NCBI GenBank assembly: GCA_043772945.1
Contig: JAYVFR010000008.1
Location: 1-12,824, forward strand
From: JAYVFR01 sp043772945
GTDB lineage: Bacteria; Patescibacteriota; JACMRA01
Direction: 5' to 3'
Length of the DNA stretch: 12,824 bases
The stretch's first letter is position 1; each line of letters opens with the position of its first letter. Shown piece after piece: positions 1 to 6,952 of the stretch. Position numbers and translations under genes: made by a program. The notes under the pieces were generated by a model. That model saw nothing but the letters and a program-made list of their open reading frames with translations, did no database searches and was not told the DNA's origin.

Positions 1-98
1 ATTTTTTTTGTGCCTTTTTTCTACAATTTAAAATTTAAGATTAAAAGTTATGCTACGACTAAAATAGCGTATTAAACAATCATAAATTCAATCATAAA
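1..98. repeat. Terminal direct repeat, left copy (circle overlap)
   Basis: These 98 bases are identical to 12727-12824. An exact duplicate ending at both contig ends is what an assembler leaves when a circular molecule is linearised, so the replicon is about 12,726 bp and position 12726 joins position 1. The copy starts inside the T-tract of a terminator-like hairpin that spans the junction. A true terminal repeat of a linear element is possible but less likely on a plasmid carrying ParA and a replication initiator. Confidence 0.93.
77..98 (+). repeat. Tandem 12-bp repeat, iteron candidate
   Basis: CAATCATAAA occurs twice with a 12-bp period (77-86 and 89-98). The core AATCATAA also occurs in both arms of the inverted repeat at 2886-2974. 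About 50 bp further on, AAGGTTA is repeated in tandem (139-145 and 147-153), with reverse copies at 12662-12668 and 12710-12716 across the circle junction. Short repeats in the AT-rich gap between the replication and partition genes suit initiator binding sites, but two copies of each is few. Origin function is inference. Confidence 0.35.
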
Positions 99-208
99 GT
101 CAAGTCTAAAGCTTTTTATACAATACCTATCTAATAACAAGGTTATAAGGTTAATTTTACTAATCCTAAAAAAGATTACTAAGAAATACTTTTTACAGCA
201 CTATTTAA

Positions 209-244
209 AATTATACAACTATATAATTATATAGTTGTATAATT
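209..244. repeat. 36-bp perfect palindrome, likely partition or operator site
   Basis: Each 18-base half is the exact reverse complement of the other and the sequence is almost entirely A and T. It lies 24 bp beyond the stop codon of the ribbon-helix-helix partition gene. The piece TGTATAATTATATA (236-249) recurs in the parA promoter (1399-1412), so the same DNA-binding protein may bind both. There is no GC-rich stem with a T-tract, so an ordinary terminator is unlikely. Centromere (parS-like) or operator is the favoured reading, by inference. Confidence 0.55.
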
Positions 245-268
245 ATATAATAACTTGAGTGTGTACAA

Positions 269-589
269 TTACAATAAACTAAGTAGATTTGTTTCTATTG
301 CTTCAAGAATTAAGGTGTTGACTTTTTTTTCGGTTTTTAACGACAAAGTCTTTAGTTTTTTTTGTAGTTTCTTGGGGATAATTATTGACATCTGCACTGT
401 CTCACCCTCTTTTAGTTTGTTTTTCTTTTTACTTATTTTTAAGTTTGTAGGGTTTGTGGCTTGTGATACATTCTCAACAGTTTCTGACTCTGAAATTTTA
501 ACTTGTGGGGTTATTTTTATTGGTGTAACCTCTTTTAGACCCTCACTAAAAGCGTTTAATTGGTCGGTTAATAAATTAATTTTAGACAT
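269..589 (-). CDS. Ribbon-helix-helix partition partner of ParA (ParB/ParG-like)
   Basis: This 106-residue protein follows parA by 16 bp on the same strand, the usual layout of a small type Ib partition cassette. Residues 66-103 look like a ribbon-helix-helix domain: a short strand (QMSIIIP) followed by two helices rich in K and L. Residues 1-60 look flexible and charged, as in ParG-type proteins whose N-terminal tail stimulates the ATPase. By family it would bind a centromere as a dimer, connect it to ParA and repress its own operon. Nearby candidate sites are the palindrome at 209-244 and the related parA promoter sequence. There is no clear Shine-Dalgarno; both par genes begin MSKI behind similar bases. 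The gene family is inferred from size, fold pattern and position. An antisense open frame across it is a shadow. Confidence 0.72.
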   Translation of the reverse strand: MSKINLLTDQLNAFSEGLKEVTPIKITPQVKISESETVENVSQATNPTNLKISKKKNKLKEGETVQMSIIIPKKLQKKLKTLSLKTEKKVNTLILEAIETNLLSLL

Positions 590-605
590 AGTTTACGTGA
601 TTATA

Positions 606-1379
606 TTATTGTACAGTTGTATTGTTGTTAGTAATTTCTATTATTTCTTTGGTTAGGTTTAAATAGTCTTCCGCCCCCATTGAATTAGGATTGTAGGAAT
701 AAATATCTTTAGAAACAAGTGGCAATTCGGTTAAAGAAACATTCTTTCTAATGTGAGTTTTTAAGACTAAATCAAGATGGGTTTTTTCGGCTAGTTCTTT
801 TACCTGAACATTTATACCATCCCGTTTATCAAGCATAGTTAAGAAAGCTCCGCCAATCTTTAAATTTGGATTAAGAGCCTCTTTAACCTCATTAATTTTA
901 GTAATTACTTTTACAAGCCCTTTGTAAGCTAGAACTTGGCTTTGGACTGGTATAAAGACATAATCGCTAGCTACGAGAGCGTTTCGGGTTAGGAACCCTG
1001 TTGATGGAGGGCAATCAATAATAATATAATCAAATTCATCTTTTACTGAGTAAATTAAATTTTTGAGTAAACTTTCACGAGCTAGAGACGAGGCAAAGAA
1101 TTGCTCTGCATCATCTAAATCTTCATAAGATGGTAAAATACTAATATATTCATTTAATTTGTAATAAGATAGTTTCTTGTTTTTAAGGCAAGTGTAGACA
1201 TTGTCATTTTCAACCTGGTCACTTTTTAAGCCTGTCATACCAGTCAGATCAGCTTGGGGATCAAGATCAATTAAAAGGACCTTTTTATTCATCCTAGCTA
1301 AATAGAAACCTACATTTAATGAGGAGGTAGTTTTACCAGAGCCACCTTTACGGACTACAAAAGAAATTATTTTAGACAT
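606..1379 (-). CDS. parA: ParA-family plasmid partition ATPase
   Basis: This 257-residue cytoplasmic P-loop ATPase should segregate plasmid copies by forming ATP-dependent gradients on the nucleoid. Residues 11-18 form the deviant Walker A box (KGGSGKTT, with the signature lysine K11), residues 37-44 the A' motif (IDLDPQAD, D40), and residues 116-125 the Walker B region (FDYIIIDCPP). There is no long N-terminal DNA-binding domain, so it is the short type Ib form, and its partner rather than ParA itself should be the autoregulator. It is the first gene of the parA-partner operon and reads from a promoter at 1403-1431. Length is normal for the family and the frame is intact. MinD or another Walker-type ATPase is less likely given the adjacent ribbon-helix-helix gene on a plasmid. 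Confidence 0.93.
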   Translation of the reverse strand: MSKIISFVVRKGGSGKTTSSLNVGFYLARMNKKVLLIDLDPQADLTGMTGLKSDQVENDNVYTCLKNKKLSYYKLNEYISILPSYEDLDDAEQFFASSLARESLLKNLIYSVKDEFDYIIIDCPPSTGFLTRNALVASDYVFIPVQSQVLAYKGLVKVITKINEVKEALNPNLKIGGAFLTMLDKRDGINVQVKELAEKTHLDLVLKTHIRKNVSLTELPLVSKDIYSYNPNSMGAEDYLNLTKEIIEITNNNTTVQ

Positions 1380-1402
1380 AGTTATATAATAATATGACTG
1401 TA

Positions 1403-1431
1403 TAATTATATAGTTATATAACCTTTGTCAA
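1403..1431 (-). promoter_or_regulatory. parA promoter with embedded operator-like repeat
   Basis: On the minus strand TTGACA (1426-1431) is followed 15 bp later by TATAAT (1405-1410), or 17 bp later by TAATTA (1403-1408). The -10 area is built from alternating AT steps and shares TGTATAATTATATA with the palindrome beyond the partner gene. That suggests the partner binds here and represses the operon. The promoter call rests on sequence match only. Confidence 0.6.
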
Positions 1432-1443
1432 AGATAGTTTAAT

Positions 1444-1704
1444 TTACTCGTAATGCCCTAAAACAGAAATTACTAAAACAATAATTTGCTTGTCATCAAC
1501 TTTGTAAATAATTCTGTCTTTTTTGTTTAATCGTTTAGAGCAATAACCTTTAAAATTATGTTTAAGTCTTTCAAATTTATTATTTGGATTATATGGATCT
1601 AGTTCTAATTCTTTCAAAATAGACTTAATTTTAAGTTGTAGTTTTTTATCTTTAATTTTTTTAAGTTGTTTAATTACTTCTTCATCAAGAATAATTGTAT
1701 ACAT
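1444..1704 (-). CDS. Txe/YoeB-type RelE-superfamily mRNA interferase toxin
   Basis: This 86-residue toxin would cut mRNA at the ribosome until bound by its antitoxin. The C-terminal half carries the YoeB-like layout: E45, R64, and the terminal H84-Y85, which line up with the E46, R65, H83 and Y84 of E. coli YoeB. The usual GYWS motif reads GYCS (51-56 region), a Trp-to-Cys change. I start it at the ATG at 1704, giving MYTI and the family's normal length, 23 bp after the antitoxin stop. A longer frame exists from a TTG at 1740 and another ATG at 1719, but both would add residues the family lacks. It is the second gene of an antitoxin-toxin pair and should depend on the promoter at 2047-2075. 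On a plasmid such a pair acts as a post-segregational stability module. Confidence 0.85.
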   Translation of the reverse strand: MYTIILDEEVIKQLKKIKDKKLQLKIKSILKELELDPYNPNNKFERLKHNFKGYCSKRLNKKDRIIYKVDDKQIIVLVISVLGHYE

Positions 1705-1727
1705 TTGTTGCCCAATCATAATAAGAC

Positions 1728-2021
1728 TTAATTTAACCAATCAATTTCTTTCTTAGTTTCTTCTAAAGTTTGTCCTTTAAAATTTTCTGTTTTTAATTTT
1801 TCTTCAAATTTGTGAATTATTTGATTTTCTTCTAAAGTTGGCTCTCTAAAGTTAGAAGTGTAGTCAACATTTAATAACTCTGTATTTAAAAGTTTTTTTA
1901 ATTGCATTTTAAAATAATCAGTTAAATTGATTCCATATTTATCTTTCAGAAGTTCTTGAGCTTTAGTTTTTTCCTCTGTTGTAATATTCATCTGAAAAAG
2001 ACTAGTAGTTGAATTAGTCAT
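1728..2021 (-). CDS. RelB/DinJ-type antitoxin
   Basis: This 97-residue protein sits directly upstream of the toxin on the same strand, the standard antitoxin-first order. Its N-terminal half (about residues 8-50) resembles the ribbon-helix-helix dimerisation and DNA-binding domain of RelB/DinJ proteins, with a strand around FQMNI and helices through TTEEKTKAQELLKDKYG and the following NLTDYF stretch. The C-terminal part is acidic and probably disordered, wrapping the toxin. By family it neutralises the toxin and, with it, represses the operon by binding the palindromes at 2041-2066. The start is an ATG at 2021, 26 bp after the promoter's -10 box. Assignment to RelB/DinJ rather than YefM rests on the apparent ribbon-helix-helix pattern. 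Confidence 0.78.
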   Translation of the reverse strand: MTNSTTSLFQMNITTEEKTKAQELLKDKYGINLTDYFKMQLKKLLNTELLNVDYTSNFREPTLEENQIIHKFEEKLKTENFKGQTLEETKKEIDWLN

Positions 2022-2040
2022 ATTATTATAATTGTTTTAT

Positions 2041-2075
2041 ACTTATATTATAAGTACTTTATAAGTAAATGTCAA
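2041..2075 (-). promoter_or_regulatory. Toxin-antitoxin promoter with palindromic operators
   Basis: On the minus strand TTGACA (2070-2075) and TATAAT (2047-2052) are separated by exactly 17 bp, a perfect sigma-70 consensus. A perfect 15-bp palindrome (2041-2055, ACTTATA-T-TATAAGT) covers the -10 box, and an imperfect related one (2056-2066) fills the spacer. These are well placed for the antitoxin-toxin complex to repress its own transcription. Confidence 0.85.
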
Positions 2076-2102
2076 GGAATAAAAAGACTTTTATAGGACT
2101 TT

Positions 2103-2822
2103 TTAGATACCGCTTTTTCTTCTATTATCTTCTTTACAAAGCATTTTACAGTTTTCACTACTAGTTTTTCCTCCTGTATGCCATGGTGTTGTATGATCTG
2201 CTTCCATTTCATCTAGTTCATAATGTTTTTTACATACTGGACATATTCCATCTTGTCTCTCATACGCCTCACGCTTTTGATTAGGTGTAAAGGCTCTAAT
2301 GTTTAAATGTTTCTCTTTACCAGTTAAAAGATATTCATAAATTCCTTTTTTACTTGTTACATCTTCATCTTGCATCAAGCTAGTTATTTGTGTTTCTAGG
2401 GCTTTAGGGTCTAGTTTTTGACTTTTGTGTTCGTTGTATAATGCACCCCATTCAATCCCTTTCATCTCCTTTCTATACTTAGGGAAGGTAGCTTTTACCC
2501 AACTAATCACACTTTGAAAATATAGCCATAAATCATTAGCATTTGGCTCATTTTGCTGTTTTGCCATGTAGTTCTCAATATTGCCCTTGCTTATCCAGTC
2601 AATAGTGGTTTCAAGATATTCTTGGCGAATAGCAGAGCCTGTGAGATAATCTCCACCTAAGCCGTAAACTGCACAGTTATTTTTGCTAAAGTATCTTTTA
2701 GCGTCTGTAACCCAAGAACCTGAATATACAGCGTTTCTGAGTTCTTGATCAGTTAATTTCTCACCTGCAATATTAATTGTTCTAAACCATTCTAACTTAT
2801 CACTATCTGTACCACTACAAAA
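2103..2822 (-). pseudogene. 5'-truncated DUF262/HNH endonuclease (GmrSD-like) remnant
   Basis: The open frame runs from just after a stop at 2823-2825 to 2103, about 239 residues, and contains only the C-terminal part of a DUF262-type protein. Intact relatives are several hundred residues long and combine a DUF262 NTPase-like domain with a C-terminal HNH nuclease that attacks modified foreign DNA. The first 85 residues (up to the internal Met at 2567) read smoothly into the family's middle region (for example KLEWFRTINIAGEK), so the first Met is not the true start. The HNH block follows: a CPVC zinc pair, D-H, then N and N. The second zinc pair should be CxxC but reads CKED, so the last cysteine is lost. 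Missing start plus missing zinc ligand indicate decay. A residual short protein from the Met at 2567 (154 residues) is possible but unlikely to be active. Confidence 0.85.
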
Positions 2823-2859
2823 TTAGTATCTAAGTTTTAATAAATTTTTAATTAGAACT

Positions 2860-2899
2860 AGGGGTACCCCCTTTTTTTGAGCACATCACTAATCATAAT
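2860..2899 (+). repeat. Dispersed ~38-bp repeat, copy A
   Basis: The block begins with the palindrome GGGGTACCCC (2861-2870), then a T-run, GAGCAC and CACTAATCATAAT. Copy B at 9557-9594 matches it closely in the same orientation with a few substitutions and a short indel. The two copies enclose the six-gene operon. The palindrome plus T-run resembles a minimal terminator but has too small a loop to be convincing. Confidence 0.8.
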
Positions 2900-2974
2900 T
2901 TGGGCGTAAATACGATATATATCACCTTTTACCATGATTAAGGACCTAAAAAATACTCAAATTATGATTAGTGA
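2886..2974. repeat. 17-bp perfect inverted repeat with 55-bp spacer
   Basis: TCACTAATCATAATTTG (2886-2902) is matched by its exact reverse complement at 2958-2974. The left arm lies inside dispersed repeat A. The spacer contains the palindrome GATATATATC. No gene lies inside. Possible roles are a replication or transfer structure, a protein-binding site pair, or the ends of a miniature element; the sequence alone does not decide. Confidence 0.75.
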
Positions 2975-3023
2975 ATTTAATAATTTTTTGTTTTTCATGT
3001 TTTAAATTCTAAAATGTCAACAT

Positions 3024-3054
3024 TTGACAACTAATCACACCCTCTCTGTATAAC
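3024..3054 (+). promoter_or_regulatory. Plus-strand sigma-70-like promoter candidate
   Basis: TTGACA (3024-3029) is followed by TGTATA after 17 bp or TATAAC after 19 bp. It points away from any plus-strand gene and towards the 3' end of the minus-strand operon, so it could make a small or antisense RNA. In such AT-rich DNA a chance match is quite possible. Confidence 0.3.
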
Positions 3055-3070
3055 AATTATTATACGAAAC
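3043..3070. other. dif-like Xer recombination site candidate 1
   Basis: The 28-bp sequence has two 11-bp arms around a 6-bp centre (CAATTA), with inner inverted GTATAA/TTATAC. The right arm read in reverse, GTTTCGTATAA, matches the XerC-side arm of plasmid dif sites (ATTTCGTATAA) at 10 of 11 bases. The other arm matches poorly beyond TTAT. It is a candidate only. Confidence 0.3.
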
Positions 3071-3484
3071 TTAATTAAGATATATAATAAGAGTTTAAGT
3101 TAATGTTTAAAGGGAAATAGTAAAAATATATTTTAATTAAAGCGAGTTTCTTAGATTGCTAAGTAATGATAAGATTAAAAAAGTCAAAAATTAACTAGAG
3201 GTTGCTAAAATTAAGGGTTTTAAAAGAGTAATTAGCAAAGTATAAAAAAGCAATTATAGGGCAATTTTAACGCAAGTAAAATAAGCTAAAAATGTCTATT
3301 ATTTATAATTCAGTGTTAATTAGATTTATACTGTGACTCTTAAAGATTTCAGAATAGGCTTACTTAGCTCAGCAAGAGCCCCATACAACTCTTGTTCCAG
3401 ACATATTTTACTCACCGGGTATTAAGAAAGTCCTACAAAAGTCTTAAAATACTATCATTTATTTAATTTTGCCAGCGGAATTTT

Positions 3485-4201
3485 TTATTTTACCTTCAAA
3501 ATACATGAAACGTTTGAGGCTCCTAAATCTTGAAGTATTTTATACAATCTTAAATTTTCGGTCTTACTTATGCAATTGATTGTTTTTGATTGTTTATAAA
3601 CAAAGCCTAAATCGATCACTTTTTGATTAAAGCAGTGATCAATACAAGCTAAAAGCCGTGTTTTTTCTCTAGGTAATATTTCATTAAAATTATTTAAAAA
3701 ATAAGTCACATTTAAACTAAGAATATCTTTAAAAATAATTGTCGAAATTAGACACAATCTTATTAAAAATGTTGTAATTATGTTTATCTTTTTAAAATAT
3801 CTCGAATATATTTCTTTAAAATCATATTGAAATTGCATTTTTAAAAGGTTTTTATCATTAATTAAAAACGGATAAAAATCAACAAAATATATTCCGCTCT
3901 GATTTTGTATAAAGTTTGTAGGGTTTGAATCAAAACCGTAATTGTTTTCATAATCATTCAAAAGCATTAGATGATTAAAAATTAAATAATAGTCGGTTAT
4001 TTGAGTTTTGGGAATAATGCCCTGTATAATTTCTAATTTATTTTCATTGATTTTTAATTCTGTATTGGGTATTTTAAAGCCCATTAAATTAACCCAAAGT
4101 AAATATGCATCTAAGTGTTTTTCAAAGTACTTCTGGATTTTACTATCTATATCATAAGATTTAATAATTATTGATTCGTCAATTTTTATGCTAGCTCTCA
4201 T
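3485..4201 (-). CDS. Unrecognised protein with kinase-like catalytic motifs (operon gene 6)
   Basis: The 238-residue product is the last gene of the operon and starts 1 bp after the nucleotidyltransferase stop, so translation is probably coupled. Residues 88-110 read like the catalytic core of aminoglycoside-phosphotransferase or protein-kinase folds: D91 with N96 (GFDSNPTNF) as the catalytic-loop pair, then a short hairpin and D108-F109 (VDFYP) in the position of the metal-binding DFG aspartate. Residues 54-65 (KLEIIQGIIPK) could be the hinge strand. Only about 50 residues precede that, so the usual N-terminal lobe with its ATP-binding lysine is short or missing. Residues after 120 look helical, with a hydrophobic stretch near 140-158. 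The kinase fold is inferred from these motifs; substrate is unknown. It may be a pseudokinase. Confidence 0.5.
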   Translation of the reverse strand: MRASIKIDESIIIKSYDIDSKIQKYFEKHLDAYLLWVNLMGFKIPNTELKINENKLEIIQGIIPKTQITDYYLIFNHLMLLNDYENNYGFDSNPTNFIQNQSGIYFVDFYPFLINDKNLLKMQFQYDFKEIYSRYFKKINIITTFLIRLCLISTIIFKDILSLNVTYFLNNFNEILPREKTRLLACIDHCFNQKVIDLGFVYKQSKTINCISKTENLRLYKILQDLGASNVSCILKVK

Positions 4202-4202
4202 T

Positions 4203-5213
4203 TTAATTTAAATTAATTAGATTAGATGGCAGTATGTAAGAATTTTCATCTTTTAAAAAGATATAATTCTCTTCAGAAGTTTCAATTTTATAAGCTCTTA
4301 AAGAGTAAGTATCCTCTGCTTTAGCCTCACTACCCATGCCTTGATGCCTATGACTAAAACTAAATGCGGTGATAATTTGCTCATTAATTTCTAGTTGCCA
4401 CTTTTTGAATCTATTAAAACAATCACTCGAGTTTATAATCTTGCAATAGGTTGTAATTGGAGTAATATTGTAATTTTCCTTACTAGAATTAAAAATATCC
4501 TGAAAAAAATCCTCTAAATTACTAAATGTTAAACACTGTAAACTCAGTCCAATTTGATTTTTAACCCATCTATTTCTTTTTTTCGCCAAGTATGCAGCCG
4601 CAGCTTCTGAAATCTCCAACTCTTTACTATAACGCCTAGTATGCTTGTGAAGGAGTTGGCCAGGGGAAACAAAACCAATATTTTCAACATAATATTTGAA
4701 TTCCTTAACTACTAATTCACGAATCTCAGAGTCAGTTGTAATAACAAAATCAAAATCCGAATTTGCATGATTTAGTGTAGTATTTTGAGAACCATACAAC
4801 CCAACACTGACTCTACCTATTCCAAACACTAAATCCATCTGATTCCTTATATCAACTACCATCAATGCCGCTTCAGGGTTATAATAAGTACACTCATAAG
4901 GCGAATTTATTTTAACTATATTTTTTTCCGGTAGAAATAATAAAGGCTTTGTAAAAATATAATCTATATGACCTTCTTCGTATTTACAATCTAAATCTGG
5001 ATTTTCACAAAGTATTCTTGATTTTTTAAATCTTTGATCTAAGAGCTTTGGATTGTATCTATCACCTTGCGAGTCTCCTAAGTAATCACGGTTGACAGGT
5101 ACAGAGCCATTAAAATTTATATTACATAACAATCTATAAATTCCAACTTTTGTTACCAATGTGGACAGAGCCGTCTCAGGCGATTTGGGATTCAAAGTTT
5201 CTCGTGAGTTCAT
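4203..5213 (-). CDS. Pol-beta-superfamily nucleotidyltransferase (operon gene 5)
   Basis: The 336-residue protein carries the nucleotidyltransferase signature at residues 138-157: G141-S142, a ten-residue gap, then D153-F-D155 followed by VI, the two metal-binding aspartates. The region before it (IDYIF at 83-87 through YNPEAALMVV at 111-120) and the later RNRWVKN block (213-219) resemble stand-alone archaeal and bacterial nucleotidyltransferases of unknown substrate. The third acidic residue of the superfamily is not obvious in the strand at 221-230. Such enzymes transfer NMP from NTP to a hydroxyl or phosphate of a small molecule, protein or RNA. The start ATG lies 9 bp after the methyltransferase stop. 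It may nucleotidylate the operon's product, by inference. A plus-strand open frame overlapping its start is a shadow. Confidence 0.72.
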   Translation of the reverse strand: MNSRETLNPKSPETALSTLVTKVGIYRLLCNINFNGSVPVNRDYLGDSQGDRYNPKLLDQRFKKSRILCENPDLDCKYEEGHIDYIFTKPLLFLPEKNIVKINSPYECTYYNPEAALMVVDIRNQMDLVFGIGRVSVGLYGSQNTTLNHANSDFDFVITTDSEIRELVVKEFKYYVENIGFVSPGQLLHKHTRRYSKELEISEAAAAYLAKKRNRWVKNQIGLSLQCLTFSNLEDFFQDIFNSSKENYNITPITTYCKIINSSDCFNRFKKWQLEINEQIITAFSFSHRHQGMGSEAKAEDTYSLRAYKIETSEENYIFLKDENSYILPSNLINLN

Positions 5214-5222
5214 TTCTTATAA

Positions 5223-5981
5223 TTAGTTATCTTGCTTTTTCTTTTTCAATACTATATGCACAAATGGTTGATCTGGATGATTATCATGTGGATGTTTTTG
5301 AGAATGTAAAACATCGAGACCCGCTTGCTCAAACAACATTAAATATTCTAGTAAAGTATATCTAGAAATTATTTTTGATGAGGCTTTATCATGTGATCTT
5401 TTAATAACAAAATCTTCAGTTGATTCTTGATTAATTTTCACTATCAAAAAAATTTTACCATCTTCAGTTAACATCCCTCTTACTTTAGATAGTAAATTTA
5501 ATACATCTGATTTAAGTATGTATTGCAACATTGAGTTCATCAAAACTCCATCAAATTTACGACCCTCATTATCCCAAGTAATTATATTTTCATTAATTAA
5601 CGTAAGGTTTTCAAGGTCATTTTTTAATGCATTAGTAATTTGTGCTGCTGATATATCAATACCAGTAACACTAAACCCCTGCCTAGCCATGAATTGACTA
5701 TACACTCCTGAACCGCAACCAATATCCAATATTCTACTATCACTAGCTAAATTTTTAGTTAAGTGTGTACAAATCTCACTCTCAACAAAGCTTGATTTTT
5801 CAAGATTTCTATTAGTGAAAAAATTAGAAATATGATCATAATTTTGACCAGTAAGCTGATACATTTTAGATTTATCAACTCCAGTTTTAGCAACTAGTGA
5901 TGCTATATTTGAAATTAATCTATGAGGCAAGTACAATTTTGTTTCGGAGTCGTAGGAAAATTGTTTTAAATCTGGTGTCAT
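5223..5981 (-). CDS. Class I SAM-dependent methyltransferase (operon gene 4)
   Basis: The 252-residue protein has a standard Rossmann methyltransferase core: motif I ILDIGCGSG (84-92), the acidic end of strand 2 at D109 (VTGIDIS), and the motif around residues 143-155 (FDGVLMNSMLQYI). A helical N-terminal cap of about 65 residues precedes the core and probably forms the substrate lid. This layout is typical of small-molecule methyltransferases (Methyltransf_11/25 type), not rRNA or DNA enzymes. Its ATG overlaps the TGA of the hydrolase gene (ATGA), a sign of translational coupling. It would methylate an oxygen, nitrogen or carbon of the pathway intermediate; the substrate cannot be read from the sequence. 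Confidence 0.85.
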   Translation of the reverse strand: MTPDLKQFSYDSETKLYLPHRLISNIASLVAKTGVDKSKMYQLTGQNYDHISNFFTNRNLEKSSFVESEICTHLTKNLASDSRILDIGCGSGVYSQFMARQGFSVTGIDISAAQITNALKNDLENLTLINENIITWDNEGRKFDGVLMNSMLQYILKSDVLNLLSKVRGMLTEDGKIFLIVKINQESTEDFVIKRSHDKASSKIISRYTLLEYLMLFEQAGLDVLHSQKHPHDNHPDQPFVHIVLKKKKQDN

Positions 5982-6952
5982 AATAATATAGTTTTTTTCA
6001 AGTAATGCGGTATAATAGTCTGGTACTTCTGATCGTAAAAAAAGAGTTTATAAAGATAATTACTGTCTTCTTCTTCTATATTTATAGGTAATAAATGCTG
6101 TAATATCAATTTTTTAAGCTTAGATCCTTCAAAGATATCTTGCAAGTCATACGCCGATAGGTGGTACTTAGAGTGTCTGTTATAAGCTATGTCATTAACA
6201 TTAACAATAGCATAATCGACGGAGCTGTAAAAATCTTTGATATAATAGTGTTTTTGAATAATTTGTGTAAAATTTCCTACCACCTCTTTAACGGGTAGAA
6301 CCCCCAAATCAGTCTGGACTGTAATTGCATAGCCAGTGTCAGTGATATGACCTAGGTCAAAGTCAGGAAATTTAATTTTAAATCCAAAAGTATCAGGACA
6401 TCCATGAAACATTTCTAAAAATTCTATCTCATATTTATCCAAAAGTATGCTTGATTGTAATTGTCCCTTATTCGCGTCGAGTAAAGTGGTTTTTATTTTG
6501 TCATTTGAGGCTATTTTTTCTTTATAATATTCAGGTATTCTTCCATTATAAGCAGAATTAGGTAAATACAATTCAACATTCAAATCTCCATTTCTAATTA
6601 TTTTATCTAGTAAAATATTGAGACCGTCTATATGATCTAAATGCTCATGTGTTACAATTATAGCTTTGATTTGCAATGCAGAATATCCCGAGCTAATTAA
6701 TCGTGAGTAGAAATCTGTGCTTGGATCAACTACCACCAAATCTCCCTTTAAATCAATAATAAACCCGTTGCAATAATGCATGTCTGCCCTTAAATCATAT
6801 TCATTTTCAAATAAATATTTAGGAAGTACAATTTTTACATCTGATTCTTGCAATGAATTAACAAACGAAAAGCCTTTTTTTACATTTTTTTTAGCTTCAT
6901 CTTTCAAGTTACGAATGTTTTGGCTAATTTTAACAATATCTAATTGGTGCAT
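5978..6952 (-). CDS. Metallo-beta-lactamase-fold hydrolase (operon gene 3)
   Basis: The 324-residue protein has the MBL-fold metal ligands in order: H102-x-H104-x-D106-H107 (THEHLDHIDG), H183 (FHGCPDTFGF), D205 (HITDTGY) and H286 (ILQHLLP). H264 in RHSKYHLS matches the HLS helix seen in many MBL hydrolases. The first 45 residues form an N-terminal extension before the fold. Two metal ions should be bound, so it can hydrolyse a phosphodiester, ester or lactone. No signal peptide is seen, so it is cytoplasmic, unlike secreted beta-lactamases. Its start overlaps the end of the kinase gene by 13 bp and its stop overlaps the methyltransferase start by 4 bp. It may act on a cyclic or activated phospho-intermediate of the operon, which is inference. 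Confidence 0.85.
   Translation of the reverse strand: MHQLDIVKISQNIRNLKDEAKKNVKKGFSFVNSLQESDVKIVLPKYLFENEYDLRADMHYCNGFIIDLKGDLVVVDPSTDFYSRLISSGYSALQIKAIIVTHEHLDHIDGLNILLDKIIRNGDLNVELYLPNSAYNGRIPEYYKEKIASNDKIKTTLLDANKGQLQSSILLDKYEIEFLEMFHGCPDTFGFKIKFPDFDLGHITDTGYAITVQTDLGVLPVKEVVGNFTQIIQKHYYIKDFYSSVDYAIVNVNDIAYNRHSKYHLSAYDLQDIFEGSKLKKLILQHLLPINIEEEDSNYLYKLFFYDQKYQTIIPHYLKKTILL

Larger units (their letters stand above)
2823..3484. other. Non-coding stretch between endonuclease relic and operon end
   Basis: No convincing gene lies here. It holds, in order: one copy of the ~38-bp dispersed repeat (2860-2899), a 17-bp perfect inverted repeat (2886-2974), a plus-strand promoter-like sequence (3024-3054), a weak dif-like site (3043-3070), and small stems such as TTGCTAA/TTAGCAA around 3203-3238. 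A short open stretch on the minus strand around 3320-3415 matches nothing I recognise. No clear T-tract terminator is seen just beyond the operon's last stop at 3485. Confidence 0.6.

Noticed and set aside
255..656. Plus-strand open frame of 133 codons opposite the partition partner
   Set aside because: It is antisense to the partner gene and the end of parA, is a run of Phe, Ser and Val codons typical of shadow frames, and has no family resemblance.
1705..1740. Extended toxin start at TTG 1740
   Set aside because: It would add 12 residues absent from YoeB-type toxins and overlap the antitoxin; the ATG at 1704 gives normal length.
2861..2878. GGGGTACCCC plus T-run as a terminator
   Set aside because: The palindrome leaves a stem of three pairs with a four-base loop, too weak; its recurrence at 9558 fits a dispersed repeat better.
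2903..2957. CRISPR-like or iteron array in the inverted-repeat spacer
   Set aside because: There is one inverted pair only, with no repeated direct units or spacers; no Cas gene is present.
3311..3430. Short open stretches on both strands beyond the operon end
   Set aside because: About 30 codons each with stops on both sides and no recognisable family; not enough to call a relic.
5150..5365. Plus-strand open frame of 71 codons
   Set aside because: It overlaps the methyltransferase and nucleotidyltransferase genes in antisense; both of those have clear motifs.
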